NCBI GenBank assembly: GCA_024687205.1
Contig: JAILES010000087.1
Location: 1-53,251 of the forward strand
DNA: 53,251 nt
Direction: 5' to 3'
DNA from: Lachnospiraceae bacterium
GTDB taxonomy: Bacteria; Bacillota; Clostridia; Lachnospirales; Lachnospiraceae
Shown: one piece after another, positions 7,116-16,700 of the stretch
How positions within the stretch are numbered: position 1 is the first letter of the stretch
Layout of the letters: each line of letters opens with the position of its first letter
Notes under the pieces: model-generated
Database searches by the model: none
Told to the model about the DNA's origin: nothing
Seen by the model: only the letters and a program-made list of their open reading frames with translations
Made by a program: the position numbers and the translations under genes

Positions 7116-8105
7116 TTATGCTCCCAAAGTAGCCGCTATTACAGCTTTTATCGTATGCATGCGGTTTTCTGCTTCCTGGAATACCTTAGACTGCGGGCTT
7201 TCAAATACTTCATCAGTTACTTCCATCTCGGTGATACCGAACTGTTCGCCCTTTTCCTTTCCGGTCTGGGTCTTCAGATCATGGAAAGCCGGCAGGCAGT
7301 GCAGGAAGATCGCGTCTGGTTTTGCATAAGACATCAGTGTGCTGTTGACCTGATAGGGCATCAGATCCTTGATCCTCTTCTCCCATATCTCATCGGGCTC
7401 GCCCATGGATACCCATACATCCGTATAGATGACATCCGCATCTTTTGCGGCTTCCTTTGCATCCTCAGTCAGCAGTATGCTGCCGCCGCTTGCCTTTGCA
7501 TATTCTTCGCAGGTCTTCACCAGCTCCGGATCCGGGAAATACTCCTTGGGAGCGGCTGCCGCAAAATGCAGGCCCATCTTTGTACACATGATCATCAGCG
7601 AGTTGCCGGTATTGTACCTGGCGTCGCCCACGTAGCAGAGCTTTCTGCCTTTGATGTCTCCGAACACTTCCTTCATGGTCAGCATATCCGCAAGCATCTG
7701 GGTAGGATGGTACTCGTTGGTAAGTCCGTTCCATACAGGCACGGAAGAATACTTTGCCAGTTCTTCCACTATCTCCTGGCCGTAGCCTCTGTACTCGATA
7801 CCGTCATACATGCTGCAGAGCACTCTTGCGGTATCCGCGATGCTCTCCTTCTTTCCGATCTGTGATACCGAAGGATCGAGATAGGTGCAGCCAAGGCCCA
7901 GATCCCTTGCAGCTACTTCAAAGGAGCAGCGTGTACGGGTGCTGGTCTTCTCAAAGATAAGCGCAATGTTCTTGCCCCTGAGTGAATCCACCGGGATATT
8001 GGCCTTCTTCTTCCTCTTATAATCCGCAGCCAGATCAACGAGATAAGCTATCTCCTCCGGCGTGAAATCTTTTAATGTAAGAAAATCTCTTCCTCTTAAG
8101 TTCAT
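7116..8105 (-). CDS. argF: Ornithine carbamoyltransferase
   Basis: 329 residues. Makes citrulline from ornithine and carbamoyl phosphate. The carbamoyl phosphate motif is STRTR (about 55-59, preceded by FEKT), and the ornithine-side motifs are HPTQMLAD and [10 protein letters not shown] with the catalytic cysteine. Lengths and motifs fit either anabolic (argF) or catabolic (arcB) enzymes. With no arcA or arcC nearby, the anabolic role is more likely. It sits 12 nt after the SPFH gene and 3 nt before birA, away from other arginine genes. No ArgR box was seen. Confidence 0.94.
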   Translation of the reverse strand: MNLRGRDFLTLKDFTPEEIAYLVDLAADYKRKKKANIPVDSLRGKNIALIFEKTSTRTRCSFEVAARDLGLGCTYLDPSVSQIGKKESIADTARVLCSMYDGIEYRGYGQEIVEELAKYSSVPVWNGLTNEYHPTQMLADMLTMKEVFGDIKGRKLCYVGDARYNTGNSLMIMCTKMGLHFAAAAPKEYFPDPELVKTCEEYAKASGGSILLTEDAKEAAKDADVIYTDVWVSMGEPDEIWEKRIKDLMPYQVNSTLMSYAKPDAIFLHCLPAFHDLKTQTGKEKGEQFGITEMEVTDEVFESPQSKVFQEAENRMHTIKAVIAATLGA

Positions 8106-8117
8106 GTCTTTTCCTCT

Positions 8118-9047
8118 TTAGTCGTTCTTTACTACTTCCTTAAATGTGGTTGCAAGACTTGCTATGCCCTGCAGCTCGGAAGGGATGATGATCTTGGTAG
8201 CCTGGCCGTTAGCCATACGCTCCATGGTCTCAAGGGATTTAAGATGAAGCACGGATTCATCCGCTCCTGCTTCCTTCAGCATCCTTAAACCTTCCGCTGT
8301 AGCCTGCTGCACCTTAAGGATAGCCTCAGCCTGACCTTCTGCCTGTCTGAGCATTGCTTCCTTCTGGGCTTCGGCACGGAGTATTGCGGACTCCTTCTCT
8401 GCCTGTGCATTAAGGATCGCGGACTCTTTCTTACCTTCTGCAACGAGGATCGAAGATCTCTTCTCACCTTCCGCACGTGTGACTGACTCACGTCTTTCAC
8501 GCTCAGCCTTCATCTGCTTCTCCATTGCATCCTGGATCTCGGCGGGTGCAATGATGTTCTTAAGCTCCACACGGTTGACCTTGATACCCCAGGGATCCGT
8601 TGCCACATCCAGTGAAGAACGCATCTTGGTATTGATGACTTCACGGCTGGTCAGGGTCTGGTCGAACTCAAGCTCACCGATGATGTTACGCAGGGTGGTG
8701 GCTGTCAGGTTCTCTATAGCCATCAGCGGGTTCTCAACACCGTAGCAGTACAGCTTCGGATCCGTTATCTGGAAGAACACGATGGTATCTATCCTCATGG
8801 TCACGTTATCCTTGGTGATTACCGGCTGGGGAGGGAAGTCCACAACCTGCTCCTTCAGAGGTACCTGACGTGCTACCTTGTCGATCACGGGCCACTTAAG
8901 GTGCATACCTACACCCCAGGTGTTCTCATATGCGCCCAGACGCTCTATTACGAATGCATACGCCTGGGGAACTATCTTGATACATGAAGCAAAAACTATT
9001 GCAGCAAAGATAATGATGATTATTATAGCGATTACCGGACCTTCCAT
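8118..9047 (-). CDS. SPFH/Band 7 membrane-scaffold protein (QmcA-like)
   Basis: 309 residues. One N-terminal membrane helix (about 5-25, isoleucine-rich) is followed by the SPFH/Band 7 domain (about 25-190, with PQAYAFVIERLG and FPPQPVITKDNV) and a long alanine/glutamate coiled coil (about 190-265) with repeats such as AEGEKRSSIL, AEGKKESAIL, AQAEKESAIL and AEAQKEAML. Family members assemble as cages on the membrane and organise partner proteases or transporters. The gene for its usual NfeD partner lies 14 nt upstream, a classic SPFH-NfeD pair. Confidence 0.94.
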   Translation of the reverse strand: MEGPVIAIIIIIIFAAIVFASCIKIVPQAYAFVIERLGAYENTWGVGMHLKWPVIDKVARQVPLKEQVVDFPPQPVITKDNVTMRIDTIVFFQITDPKLYCYGVENPLMAIENLTATTLRNIIGELEFDQTLTSREVINTKMRSSLDVATDPWGIKVNRVELKNIIAPAEIQDAMEKQMKAERERRESVTRAEGEKRSSILVAEGKKESAILNAQAEKESAILRAEAQKEAMLRQAEGQAEAILKVQQATAEGLRMLKEAGADESVLHLKSLETMERMANGQATKIIIPSELQGIASLATTFKEVVKND

Positions 9048-9061
9048 TTTTTTCCTCCTCT

Positions 9062-9502
9062 TTATTCGGGCTCAACAATGAGCTTTACACCCTGTACTTC
9101 AAGTACACGGACTTTGGTTCCTTTTGCTATCGTGCCTTCCGGCTCTTTGGATCTGGCTGTCCAGTCCATACCGTTAACGCTGACTGTCCCGGTTGCGGCG
9201 ATATTGTCAATATCCGCAGTAACTATGCCGATCTGTCCGGGCATGCTCTCTACGTTTGTGTTGACCCTGTTCTTGTTGAAATATTTCTGTGCGATGGGTC
9301 TGGTAAAATACAGCAGGAGCGTGGACACCACAAGAAATACGATGATCTGCGCAGGGATCGGCACGCCGAAAGCCGAGAGTATCAGCGCTATCACTGCGCC
9401 GCCGGCAAACCATATCGTGGTCAGTCCCATGGAGATCAGTTCGAGTACCATAAGTACGAGAAAAACGATAACCCATATCACGGGCATTGTAACACCACCC
9501 AT
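9062..9502 (-). CDS. NfeD-family membrane protein
   Basis: 146 residues. Three closely packed membrane helices (about 7-28, 30-46 and 50-68) precede a soluble OB-fold domain (about 80-146) that includes MPGQIGIVT, GTVSVNGMDWTARS and GTKVRVLEVQGVKLIVEP. This is the short NfeD form without the ClpP-like protease domain. It is thought to work with the SPFH protein encoded right behind it. A strong ribosome site (GAGGAGG) precedes the ATG at 9502, and a promoter lies at 9545-9573, making it the first gene of the run ending at lysS. Confidence 0.93.
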   Translation of the reverse strand: MGGVTMPVIWVIVFLVLMVLELISMGLTTIWFAGGAVIALILSAFGVPIPAQIIVFLVVSTLLLYFTRPIAQKYFNKNRVNTNVESMPGQIGIVTADIDNIAATGTVSVNGMDWTARSKEPEGTIAKGTKVRVLEVQGVKLIVEPE

Positions 9503-9544
9503 AGCATAACCTCCTCTTGTAAGATTTAAACCAAAATCAGAGAT

Positions 9545-9573
9545 ATTATACTATATTTTTTGTGGATTTGCAA
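9545..9573 (-). promoter_or_regulatory. Sigma-A promoter of nfeD and the long operon
   Basis: Minus strand TTGCAA (9568-9573), 17-nt spacer, TATAAT (9545-9550), 42 nt before the nfeD start. Confidence 0.65.
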
Positions 9574-9592
9574 ATTACAGGAAATAAAAAAG

Positions 9593-9703
9593 GCTTCCCC
9601 CCCCGGGGGGTTGCTGCGTGCCGGTGGCACGCGTTTAGCAACGACCGAGCCGGCAGGCGAGACAGCTGTCAGCCGCAGGCTGACTGATGAGGGGGTCCTC
9701 CCC
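9593..9703. repeat. Intergenic palindromic repeat element, long copy
   Basis: Between nfeD and the hydrolase. It holds a C8/G6 palindrome (9597-9610), a hairpin GCGTGCC-GGT-GGCACGC (9616-9632) inside TTGCT/AGCAA arms, and a hairpin GTCAGCC-GCA-GGCTGAC (9668-9684) followed by TGATGAGGGGG. The last part is nearly the same as the element at 48404-48456. Read on the minus strand it ends in AAGGC-type pairing followed by TTTTTT (9586-9591), so it may also terminate the hydrolase transcript. Confidence 0.8.
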
Positions 9704-9713
9704 TCTGATATTC

Positions 9714-10889
9714 CTACCAGAACACATGTCCTCCGATAATATATCCTTCATGTGCGCCCACGCGCTTGAAGTGTGTGGCTCCGCCTACGTTGGATCTGCC
9801 GTTTAAGGCTTCCTTGGCTGCTGCAAGACAGCTGTCGCTGACGCCTGCTGCCAGTCTTCTTGCCAGGGCACCGCTGCCTGCAGGTCCGAACTGTCCCGAT
9901 GCGTAGATAACATCATGCACATTGCCGGGATAAGCAGCGCTGCGTACACGGTTCATAACCACCGCACCGACCGCAACCTTGCCTTCATAGCTCTGGTTGC
10001 CGGCTTCACACTGTATTATCGCTCCGAGGAGATACAGGTCGCTTGCCGCTGCACCGTATACTCCGTAATTCTTCTCCATCTTGGCCTGCTGAGCCTTGCG
10101 TGCCTTCTCTTCCTTGGCCTTCTTCTCAGCTGCCTCTCTTGCCTTTATGGCTTCCATGGTCTCGCCATGATCTATCGTAAATGCCGTGGTCACATAGTCG
10201 GCGCAGATGTAGCCGTTATCACCTTCGTAATCGACCACTACCCAGCCTTCTTCTTCGGATACCACTTCAAAGCTGTCACCCTTCTCTACCTGTCCGAGTA
10301 TGCCGGACTCGGTTGAAGCTTCCTTACGGACTCTTAAGCCTTCAACATTGACCGTTGCCTTCAGTGAACCCACTTCTTCGGACATTGCGATGGCTTCATC
10401 ACCGAAGATCAGATAATCATTGCTTACCCAGCCGACCACATCTCCTGAAGAGATCTTGGTCCATTCATCCGTATATTCCATAAGCGAGCCGCCGCAGTCC
10501 TTATAGAGCTTGCCCACTTTATCCGCGTTCTCATCAGCCTCTGCCCTTACGTTAACGGCCGTCTGTACATCAGCCATTACCAGCGCACCCGGCTTCTTCC
10601 ATGCATTGGCTGCTTCCTCTTCGGCGATCCTCTTCGCTTCTTCCTCTGCAAGCCTTGCTGCCTCAGCCGCTGCTGCAGCTTCGTCAAGCTTCTTCTGCAC
10701 TTCTTCTTCGGTAGGCTCTATGTTGCACTCGGTCAGTTCTGCAGCGCCTGCTGCCATGTCCTCAAGAATAACATTCTCAACAACTGCGGAATCCTCATCG
10801 GGTGAAACGACAAAAACAGCCTGATCATCGGCTGCGCCTGCAAGTACTCCTATCAATGCTATTGTTGATAATAAGATACTCTTCTTCAT
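9714..10889 (-). CDS. Secreted SH3-domain cell-wall hydrolase (SleB/Hydrolase_2 type)
   Basis: 391 residues. A signal peptide (about 1-19, cleavage near AGA/ADD) is followed by an acidic, alanine-rich coiled region (about 50-95), two bacterial SH3 domains (about 100-165, VNVRAEADENADKVG; about 172-240, LRVRKEASTESGILG), a short charged helix (about 250-275), and a C-terminal SleB-like domain (about 280-391) with GAIIQCEAGNQ, whose glutamate is the expected catalytic residue, then VAVGAVVMNRV and THFKRVG. SleB-type domains are lytic transglycosylases acting on peptidoglycan; SH3 domains bind wall peptides. The promoter region is unusually rich in repeats and boxes (see separate entries). No sporulation gene is nearby, so a vegetative wall-turnover role is more likely than spore germination. 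Confidence 0.92.
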   Translation of the reverse strand: MKKSILLSTIALIGVLAGAADDQAVFVVSPDEDSAVVENVILEDMAAGAAELTECNIEPTEEEVQKKLDEAAAAAEAARLAEEEAKRIAEEEAANAWKKPGALVMADVQTAVNVRAEADENADKVGKLYKDCGGSLMEYTDEWTKISSGDVVGWVSNDYLIFGDEAIAMSEEVGSLKATVNVEGLRVRKEASTESGILGQVEKGDSFEVVSEEEGWVVVDYEGDNGYICADYVTTAFTIDHGETMEAIKAREAAEKKAKEEKARKAQQAKMEKNYGVYGAAASDLYLLGAIIQCEAGNQSYEGKVAVGAVVMNRVRSAAYPGNVHDVIYASGQFGPAGSGALARRLAAGVSDSCLAAAKEALNGRSNVGGATHFKRVGAHEGYIIGGHVFW

Positions 10890-10910
10890 AAAACCGTACC
10901 CGTAACCCCT

Positions 10911-10987
10911 CGTTACAATTTTGAAATTAATTACAACTTTGTTTCTTCTCTTTACGAAGTTATTAAGTTTGTTACAAAATTGTTACG
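10911..10987. promoter_or_regulatory. Inverted repeat and WalR-like boxes in the hydrolase leader
   Basis: Arms CGTTACAATTTTG (10911-10923) and CAAAATTGTTACG (10975-10987) are inverted repeats with one mismatch and a 51-nt gap. The second arm overlaps TGTTAC-N5-TGTTAC (10970-10986), an exact match to the TGTWAH-N5-TGTWAH pattern of the WalR response regulator of autolysin genes. The pair lies 10-85 nt after the predicted transcription start, so it could be an operator or a leader hairpin. Confidence 0.5.
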
Positions 10988-11001
10988 CTCAACTTACGGG
11001 C

Positions 11002-11031
11002 ATGATAGCACAGCCCTATGTTATTTGTCAA
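11002..11031 (-). promoter_or_regulatory. Sigma-A promoter of the cell-wall hydrolase
   Basis: Minus strand TTGACA (11026-11031), 18-nt spacer, TATCAT (11002-11007). The leader is about 105 nt and contains the repeats at 10911-10987. Confidence 0.65.
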
Positions 11032-11037
11032 ACCCTT

Positions 11038-11068
11038 TTATCCACAATTTTTCAACGATTTATCCACT
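11038..11068. promoter_or_regulatory. Two DnaA-box-like sites upstream of the hydrolase promoter
   Basis: Plus strand TTATCCACA (11038-11046) is a perfect DnaA box and TTATCCACT (11060-11068) has one mismatch. They are in the same orientation with starts 22 nt apart, about two helical turns, immediately upstream of the -35 of the hydrolase promoter. Confidence 0.5.
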
Positions 11069-11099
11069 TTTTTTATGGTAAACCGCCGAAATTTGCGGC

Positions 11100-11894
11100 T
11101 TACAGCTCTCTCGAACGCTTGGCAGCCGCCTCCACCGCGTCTATGACCGCACCCCTGAAACCCTTTTCTTCCAAGACTTTCACGGCTTCGATGGTGGTTC
11201 CGGCAGGTGAGCATACCATGTCTTTGAGCTCCCCCGGATGCTTCCCTGTATCGAGCATCAGTTTAGAACTTCCGTAAACCAGTTGTGCAGCAAATTCATA
11301 AGCCTGTGCCCTGGGCATGCCGCATTGCACGGCTCCGTCGGCCAGCGCCTCGATAAACATAAAAACGTAAGCGGGGCCGGATCCGCTCAAACCTACGACC
11401 GCATCCATCAGCTTCTCGGGTACCACCGACGCACGTCCGAAGCTCTTCAGTATCTCAAGGGCAGTCTTAAGCTCATCCTCGCTCACAAGCTCGTTAGGCG
11501 AAGCAGCGGTGATGGCTTCTCCCACAAGTGCTGCGGTGTTCGGCATGCAGCGCACGAGCTTCTGTTTGTGGCCTATTGCCTCTTCGAGCCATGCAAGGGT
11601 CTTGCCTGCCATGATGGAGATCACCACGGTCTCCTCACGGATATCTGCCTTGAAGCCGTCGATCACTTCCTTTGCATACTGGGGCTTTACCGCAAACACC
11701 AGATAATCAGCTTCTTTCACGACCTCGTTATTGTTCTTGGTCGTGCGTATGCCATATTCCTCTGCCCTGGACTTGACCAGTGCATCGCTGACATCACCGC
11801 CAATGATGTCCCGGGGCGCCACCAGACCGTTCTTCACGAGTCCGCCTATCATGGCTCCTGCCATATTGCCCATTCCGATAAATCCTATTTTCAT
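11100..11894 (-). CDS. proC: Pyrroline-5-carboxylate reductase
   Basis: 264 residues. Catalyses the last step of proline synthesis, NAD(P)H-dependent. The N-terminal Rossmann domain begins GFIGMGNMAGAMIGGL (4-19), and the C-terminal dimerisation and substrate domain carries GLSGSGPAYVFMF and CSPAGTTIEAVKVLE. It overlaps the upstream methyltransferase gene by 4 nt and is the last gene of the pfkA-methyltransferase-proC unit. A weak hairpin lies after the stop but lacks a T run. Confidence 0.96.
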   Translation of the reverse strand: MKIGFIGMGNMAGAMIGGLVKNGLVAPRDIIGGDVSDALVKSRAEEYGIRTTKNNNEVVKEADYLVFAVKPQYAKEVIDGFKADIREETVVISIMAGKTLAWLEEAIGHKQKLVRCMPNTAALVGEAITAASPNELVSEDELKTALEILKSFGRASVVPEKLMDAVVGLSGSGPAYVFMFIEALADGAVQCGMPRAQAYEFAAQLVYGSSKLMLDTGKHPGELKDMVCSPAGTTIEAVKVLEEKGFRGAVIDAVEAAAKRSREL

Positions 11895-12694
11895 TTTCCG
11901 TATCCTCTCTGCCGCGCTGCCTCGTACATAAGGAGCGCCGCGCTTACCGATGCATTCAGGGACTCGGTCCTGCCCGCCATGGGTATGATCACGCCCCCGT
12001 CTGCTGCCTTTATGTGTTCCTCTTTAAGCCCGCGGCCTTCATTGCCTACCATGAAAGCTGTCCCGGCTCTGTAATCCCTGTCCGCGAAATTCTCTGCCTG
12101 GTTCAGTGCTGCCGCATACAGCTTTATCCCTCTGCTCTTCAGAAAAGCTGCAATGCCGTCTATAGCTGTCTCATTTATGAAGGGCACCCTGAATATCGCA
12201 CCCATTGTAGATCTCACCACCTTCGGATTATAGATGTCGGCGCAGTCGCCCACCAGCACCACTCCGCTGACACCCGCTGCCTCTGCGGTCCTTAGCACGG
12301 TGCCGAGATTGCCCGGATCCTGTATGTCCACAAGTATCATCACCAGGGCTTCTTCCGGCCCTTTGATGATGTCCTCCCTGCTGTAGTCAAATCTATGAAC
12401 GACTGCCAGTGCACCCTGGGGCGTCACCACGTCGCTCATCTTTGCAAAGACTTCTTCCGAAACATACTCAGCTCTTCCCGTAGCAAAAAGGGCATCGATG
12501 TCGATATGCCCTCTCTCCTTAAGCGCAGCTGCACCTGCTTTGGTCAGATACGCTTCCTTTATCTTTTCCGCGGGTATCTCTTCAAAAAGACGGACGCCTT
12601 CAGCGAGGAACACTTCCTCGTCTCTGCGGAGCGCTGCCTTCTTATTAAGAGCCGCGATATGTTTTACCTTGTCATTTGAAGCCGAAGTGATCAC
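11891..12694 (-). CDS. TrmH/SpoU-family RNA 2'-O-methyltransferase
   Basis: 267 residues. An N-terminal L30e-like substrate-binding domain (about 1-95) is followed by a SPOUT methyltransferase domain with the three motifs: DPGNLGTVLRTAE (motif 1), VGNEGRGL (motif 2) and IPMAGRTESLNASVSAAL (motif 3), which form the knotted SAM site. It methylates ribose in rRNA or tRNA. Domain layout fits the 23S rRNA (RlmB/TsnR-like) branch, but the target nucleotide is not deducible. It overlaps pfkA and proC by 4 nt on each side. Confidence 0.92.
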   Translation of the reverse strand: MITSASNDKVKHIAALNKKAALRRDEEVFLAEGVRLFEEIPAEKIKEAYLTKAGAAALKERGHIDIDALFATGRAEYVSEEVFAKMSDVVTPQGALAVVHRFDYSREDIIKGPEEALVMILVDIQDPGNLGTVLRTAEAAGVSGVVLVGDCADIYNPKVVRSTMGAIFRVPFINETAIDGIAAFLKSRGIKLYAAALNQAENFADRDYRAGTAFMVGNEGRGLKEEHIKAADGGVIIPMAGRTESLNASVSAALLMYEAARQRGYGK

Positions 12695-13662
12695 AGGATC
12701 TTGCTCACCTCATACTCATACTCGGGTATGCTCTTCTGCATGGCAAGAGCCTCGTCTATATCGAAGTCAACGAACTTGCCGTTCTTCTGCGCGATGACAC
12801 GGTTGCTCTTTCCTTCACTCAAAAGGTCCGCAGCCATGGCTCCCATTATGGAAGCATAATAACGGTCCTTACAGGTAGGTGAACCTCCGCGCTGCATGTA
12901 GCCCAGGATCGTAGCCCGGGTCTCCATTCCGGTAGCCGCCTCTATACGTCTGGCCATGGAAGTTGAATGTCCTATGCCCTCGGCATTGATGATGATGTGA
13001 TGCTTCTTGCCCTGCTTGCGGTTCTCGATGATATGGTTAATGATACGCTGTTCGTTGTAATCATATTTCTCGGGAAGGAGTATGTCCTCAGCGCCGTTTG
13101 CAACGCCGCACCAGAGGGCGATATATCCCGCACCGCGTCCCATTACTTCTATTATAGAACATCTCTCATGTGAAGATGAGGTATCACGTACTTTGTCGAT
13201 GGCTTCCATTGCGGTATTGACCGCAGTATCAAAACCGATGGTGTAATCGGTGCAGGCGATATCAAGGTCTATGGTCCCGGGAAGTCCTATGGTGTTGATG
13301 CCTTCATGTGAAAGCTTCTGCGCACCTCTGTAGGAACCGTCCCCGCCGATGACCACTATTCCGTCTATGCCGTGCTTCCTGCAGATCTCGCCGGCCTTCT
13401 TTATACCTTCCTCAGTCTTGAACTCCGCGCATCTTGCGGTACCGAGTATCGTACCGCCGAGACCGATGATCTCGGAAACGCTGTGGCGGTTCATGTCCAC
13501 TATCTCTTCCCCGAGCAGGCCCGAATAACCGCGCTGTATGCCCTTTACATTAAGACCGTCAGCCAGTGCCTTCCTCACCACCGCACGTATTGCGGCATTC
13601 ATTCCGGGTGAGTCGCCTCCGCTGGTCAGCACGCCTATTGTATTTATCTTTTTATCAGCCAT
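12691..13662 (-). CDS. pfkA: ATP-dependent 6-phosphofructokinase
   Basis: 323 residues. Phosphorylates fructose 6-phosphate, the committed step of glycolysis. Visible are TSGGDSPGMNA (13-23), GGDGSYRGA (ATP-type, glycine at the position that is aspartate in PPi-dependent enzymes), and MGRGAGYIAL. The catalytic loop reads GTIDLDIACTDYTIGFDTA instead of the usual TIDND...GTD form: the catalytic aspartate is kept, but the following asparagine is leucine and PGT is ACT. Related Lachnospiraceae enzymes seem to share this, so it is probably active. It starts the pfkA-methyltransferase-proC unit and has its own promoter. Confidence 0.95.
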   Translation of the reverse strand: MADKKINTIGVLTSGGDSPGMNAAIRAVVRKALADGLNVKGIQRGYSGLLGEEIVDMNRHSVSEIIGLGGTILGTARCAEFKTEEGIKKAGEICRKHGIDGIVVIGGDGSYRGAQKLSHEGINTIGLPGTIDLDIACTDYTIGFDTAVNTAMEAIDKVRDTSSSHERCSIIEVMGRGAGYIALWCGVANGAEDILLPEKYDYNEQRIINHIIENRKQGKKHHIIINAEGIGHSTSMARRIEAATGMETRATILGYMQRGGSPTCKDRYYASIMGAMAADLLSEGKSNRVIAQKNGKFVDFDIDEALAMQKSIPEYEYEVSKIL

Positions 13663-13693
13663 CTGAAGTTTCCTCCGTATACAAACTGATGAT

Positions 13694-13722
13694 ATTGTAT
13701 GCTAATCTTTATAATATTTCAA
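13694..13722 (-). promoter_or_regulatory. Sigma-A promoter of pfkA
   Basis: Minus strand TTGAAA (13717-13722), 17-nt spacer, TACAAT (13694-13699), with an ACGGAGGAAAC ribosome site before the ATG at 13662. Confidence 0.65.
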
Positions 13723-13731
13723 GGGTAAAGC

Positions 13732-16700
13732 CTAATGATATTTGTATGTGATCCTTATGTTCTCGGCGCCCACGATCTCCTTCAGCTTCTCCGTCAGCTC
13801 TTCGCCCGCGTCCACGGCTCTGTTAGCCGGCAGTTCTTCGATACGCTTTGTATCCGCATCGTAATACTTCACCGTATCCACTCCGTCGGAGGCCTCCAGC
13901 AGCGGCTCTATCTGTTTAAGCAGCAGTTCACGCTCTCCCGCTGAAGCGAACTGTATCCACAGCGTCCTCGGTATATCGGAGAAGGGCACCACACTGTCGG
14001 CGATCAGCTTGCCGTCTTTTTCCTCCTCAAGGCTCACATGCCCGCAGATCATCACCTTTTCGTCCTCGGCAAGATACCTGCGGTATTTGGTAAAGGTCTT
14101 CGGGAAGACTATCACTTCCGCCTGTCCCAGCAGATCCTCTATGGTGACAAAAGCCATCACATCGCCCTTCTTGGTGTAATGCTCTTTTACTTCCGTGAGC
14201 ATGCCCCCGAGCCTTATGTTCTGGTTGTCCTCAACCTTAATATCTTCTTCGCCGCCTTCTTCGGGCAGTTTCAGGTCGCTGGTCTTATGGTCGATGACCT
14301 TGTCCCAGAGTGCCGTGTACTCATCCAGCGGATGGCCGCTGACATATACTCCCAGCATCTCTTTTTCAAATGCAAGGCGCATCTCCTTCGGATACTCGCC
14401 GAGCCCGGGAGGAGGCGTCAGGTCAAAAGCCTTCTTCTCCTCATCTCCGGCCAGATCGAAGAGGCTCAGCTGTCCGTCCATCGCATTCTTCCTGCTGCCG
14501 GCCACCGCATCCATTACAGGCTGCGCCATGACCATCAGCTGTTTCCTCGTCAGTCCGAAGCAGTCAAAAGCCCCGGCTTTTATCATGTTTTCCAGAGCCT
14601 TGCGGTTCACGCCCCGCCCCGCATTCCTCTGGGCAAAATCCATCATGCTCTTGTATTCGCCGTGTTCCTGTCTTTCTTCGACTATGCCGCTGATCACGTT
14701 GGCACCCACACCGTGTATGGCAGTCAGCGCATAGACTATGGAACCCTCACTCACGGTAAAAGTGACGTTGCCGGAATTGATATCCGGTGGCAGGAGCTTC
14801 ACTCCCATCTGCCTTGCGATCACGTTATACTCAGCGACCTTGCCTGCGTTGTCTATGACCGAAGTCATCAGCGCCGCCATGTATTCCACGGGATAATAGT
14901 ATTTCAGATAAGCGGTCTGGTAAGCGACTACGGCATAGCAGGCCGCATGGGATTTGTTGAAACCGTATTCCGCAAAATCTATCATCATGTCATATACGGC
15001 CTGTGCGGCTTCCTCGCTTATCCCGTTCTTCACACAGCCCGGCACTGCCTTGGGCCACTTGTCTTCGGGCAGGCCGTCGGCCTTTGCCTTCTCGATCTCG
15101 TCTTCGTTGCCGTTGACAAAGATGTCCCGCTCGTACTCCATGACATCGCGCTTCTTCTTACTCATGGCACGGCGTACGTTATCGGAACGCCCCAGGGTAT
15201 AACCCGCCAGGTCACGCACGATCTGCATTACCTGCTCCTGATATACTATGCAGCCGTAGGTGGCCTTGAGTATGGGCTCCAGCTGGGGACATACGTAGCT
15301 CACATGTTCGGGATGTTCCTTGCTGTCAATGTATCTGGGTATGATGCTCATGGGACCGGGACGGTACAATGAGATGCCTGCTATGACATCTTCGAGATTG
15401 CCCGGCTTCAACTCCTTCATGAAGCTCTTCATCCCGCTGCTCTCCAGCTGGAATATACCTTCGCATTTTCCGGTACTTATATATGAATAGATCTTTTTAT
15501 CATCATAGGGGATGGCCGACATATCCAGGCTTATGCCCCGGCTCTCTTTCACCATCTCCGCTGCATGCTGTATGACTTCCAGGTTTCTGAGTCCCAGGAA
15601 ATCCATCTTCAAGAGTCCCAGCTTTTCAAGTGTGGTCATGGTAAACTGGGTCACCACCGGGTCTTCCGCGCCGCTCCTCGAAAGAGGCACAAACTCATCC
15701 GCCGCTTCCGGACATATCACCACTCCCGCGGCATGCATGGACGGATGCCTGGGCAGCCCTTCCAGACGCATGCTCATATCAAGGAGCTTCCTTGTTTCTT
15801 CATCACCGTCGTACTGTTCCTTCAGCTCCGGATTCATCTCCAGGGCTTCTTTCAGTGTGATGCCGAGAACATTGGGAACCATCTTGGCCAGCATGTCACA
15901 CTTGGCATAAGGTACATCCAGCGCCCTTCCCACATCACGTATCACGCCTTTTGCCAGCATGGTTCCGAATGTTACTATCTGTACTACTTTCTCGGGGCCG
16001 TATTTGCGGCTTACGTATTCGATGACCTCGCCTCTTCTCTGGGGGCCGAAGTCAACGTCGATATCGGGCATGGATACACGTTCGGGGTTAAGGAAGCGCT
16101 CAAACAGCAGCTGGTAACGTACCGGATCTATATCGGTGATCTTCAGACAATAGGAAACTATGCTTCCCGCTGCCGAGCCACGCCCCGGGCCCACCGGTAT
16201 CCCGTTCTGTTTTGCATAATTGATGAAATCCCAGACTATAAGGAAATAATCCACGAAGCCCATGGTGCGTATAACACCCAGCTCGTATTCCAGACGCTTC
16301 TCCAGTTCCGGATAATCTTCCCTTCCCTCATAGCGTTCTTTCAGTCCTTCAGTACAGAGATGGTTCAGATAAGTCCAGGAGTCAAAGCCCTCGGGCACTT
16401 CAAAGTGAGGCAGCTTGGTCTTGCCGAAAGTGATAGTCACGTTGCAGCGCTGTGCTATCTTTTCGGTATTATCAAGGGCTTCCGCCGCATAGGGGAAGAG
16501 TGCACGCATCTCTTCCTCGCTCTTTATATAAAACTGGCCTCCCTCATATCTCATGCGGTCCTCATCACTGACCTTTTTGCCCGTCTGTATGCAGAGCAGC
16601 ACATCATGTGAATCCGCATCCGATGCATAGGTATAATGTGCATCGTTGGTAGCCACGAGCGGGATATCCAGTTCCTTTGACATAGAAAGCAGCGCCATGT

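Noticed and set aside
11038..11068. Chromosomal replication origin from two DnaA boxes
   Set aside because: Only two sites, no AT-rich unwinding region of the usual form, and no dnaA, dnaN or gyrase genes nearby. They were kept as possible regulatory sites only.
11065..11105. Terminator after proC
   Set aside because: A stem AAGCCGC/GCGGTTT can form, but no run of T follows on the minus strand, so it was not called.
14038..15372. Plus-strand open frame of about 444 codons across dnaE
   Set aside because: It lies wholly opposite dnaE, has no ribosome site or family similarity, and its codon pattern is that of a complement of a strongly coding frame.
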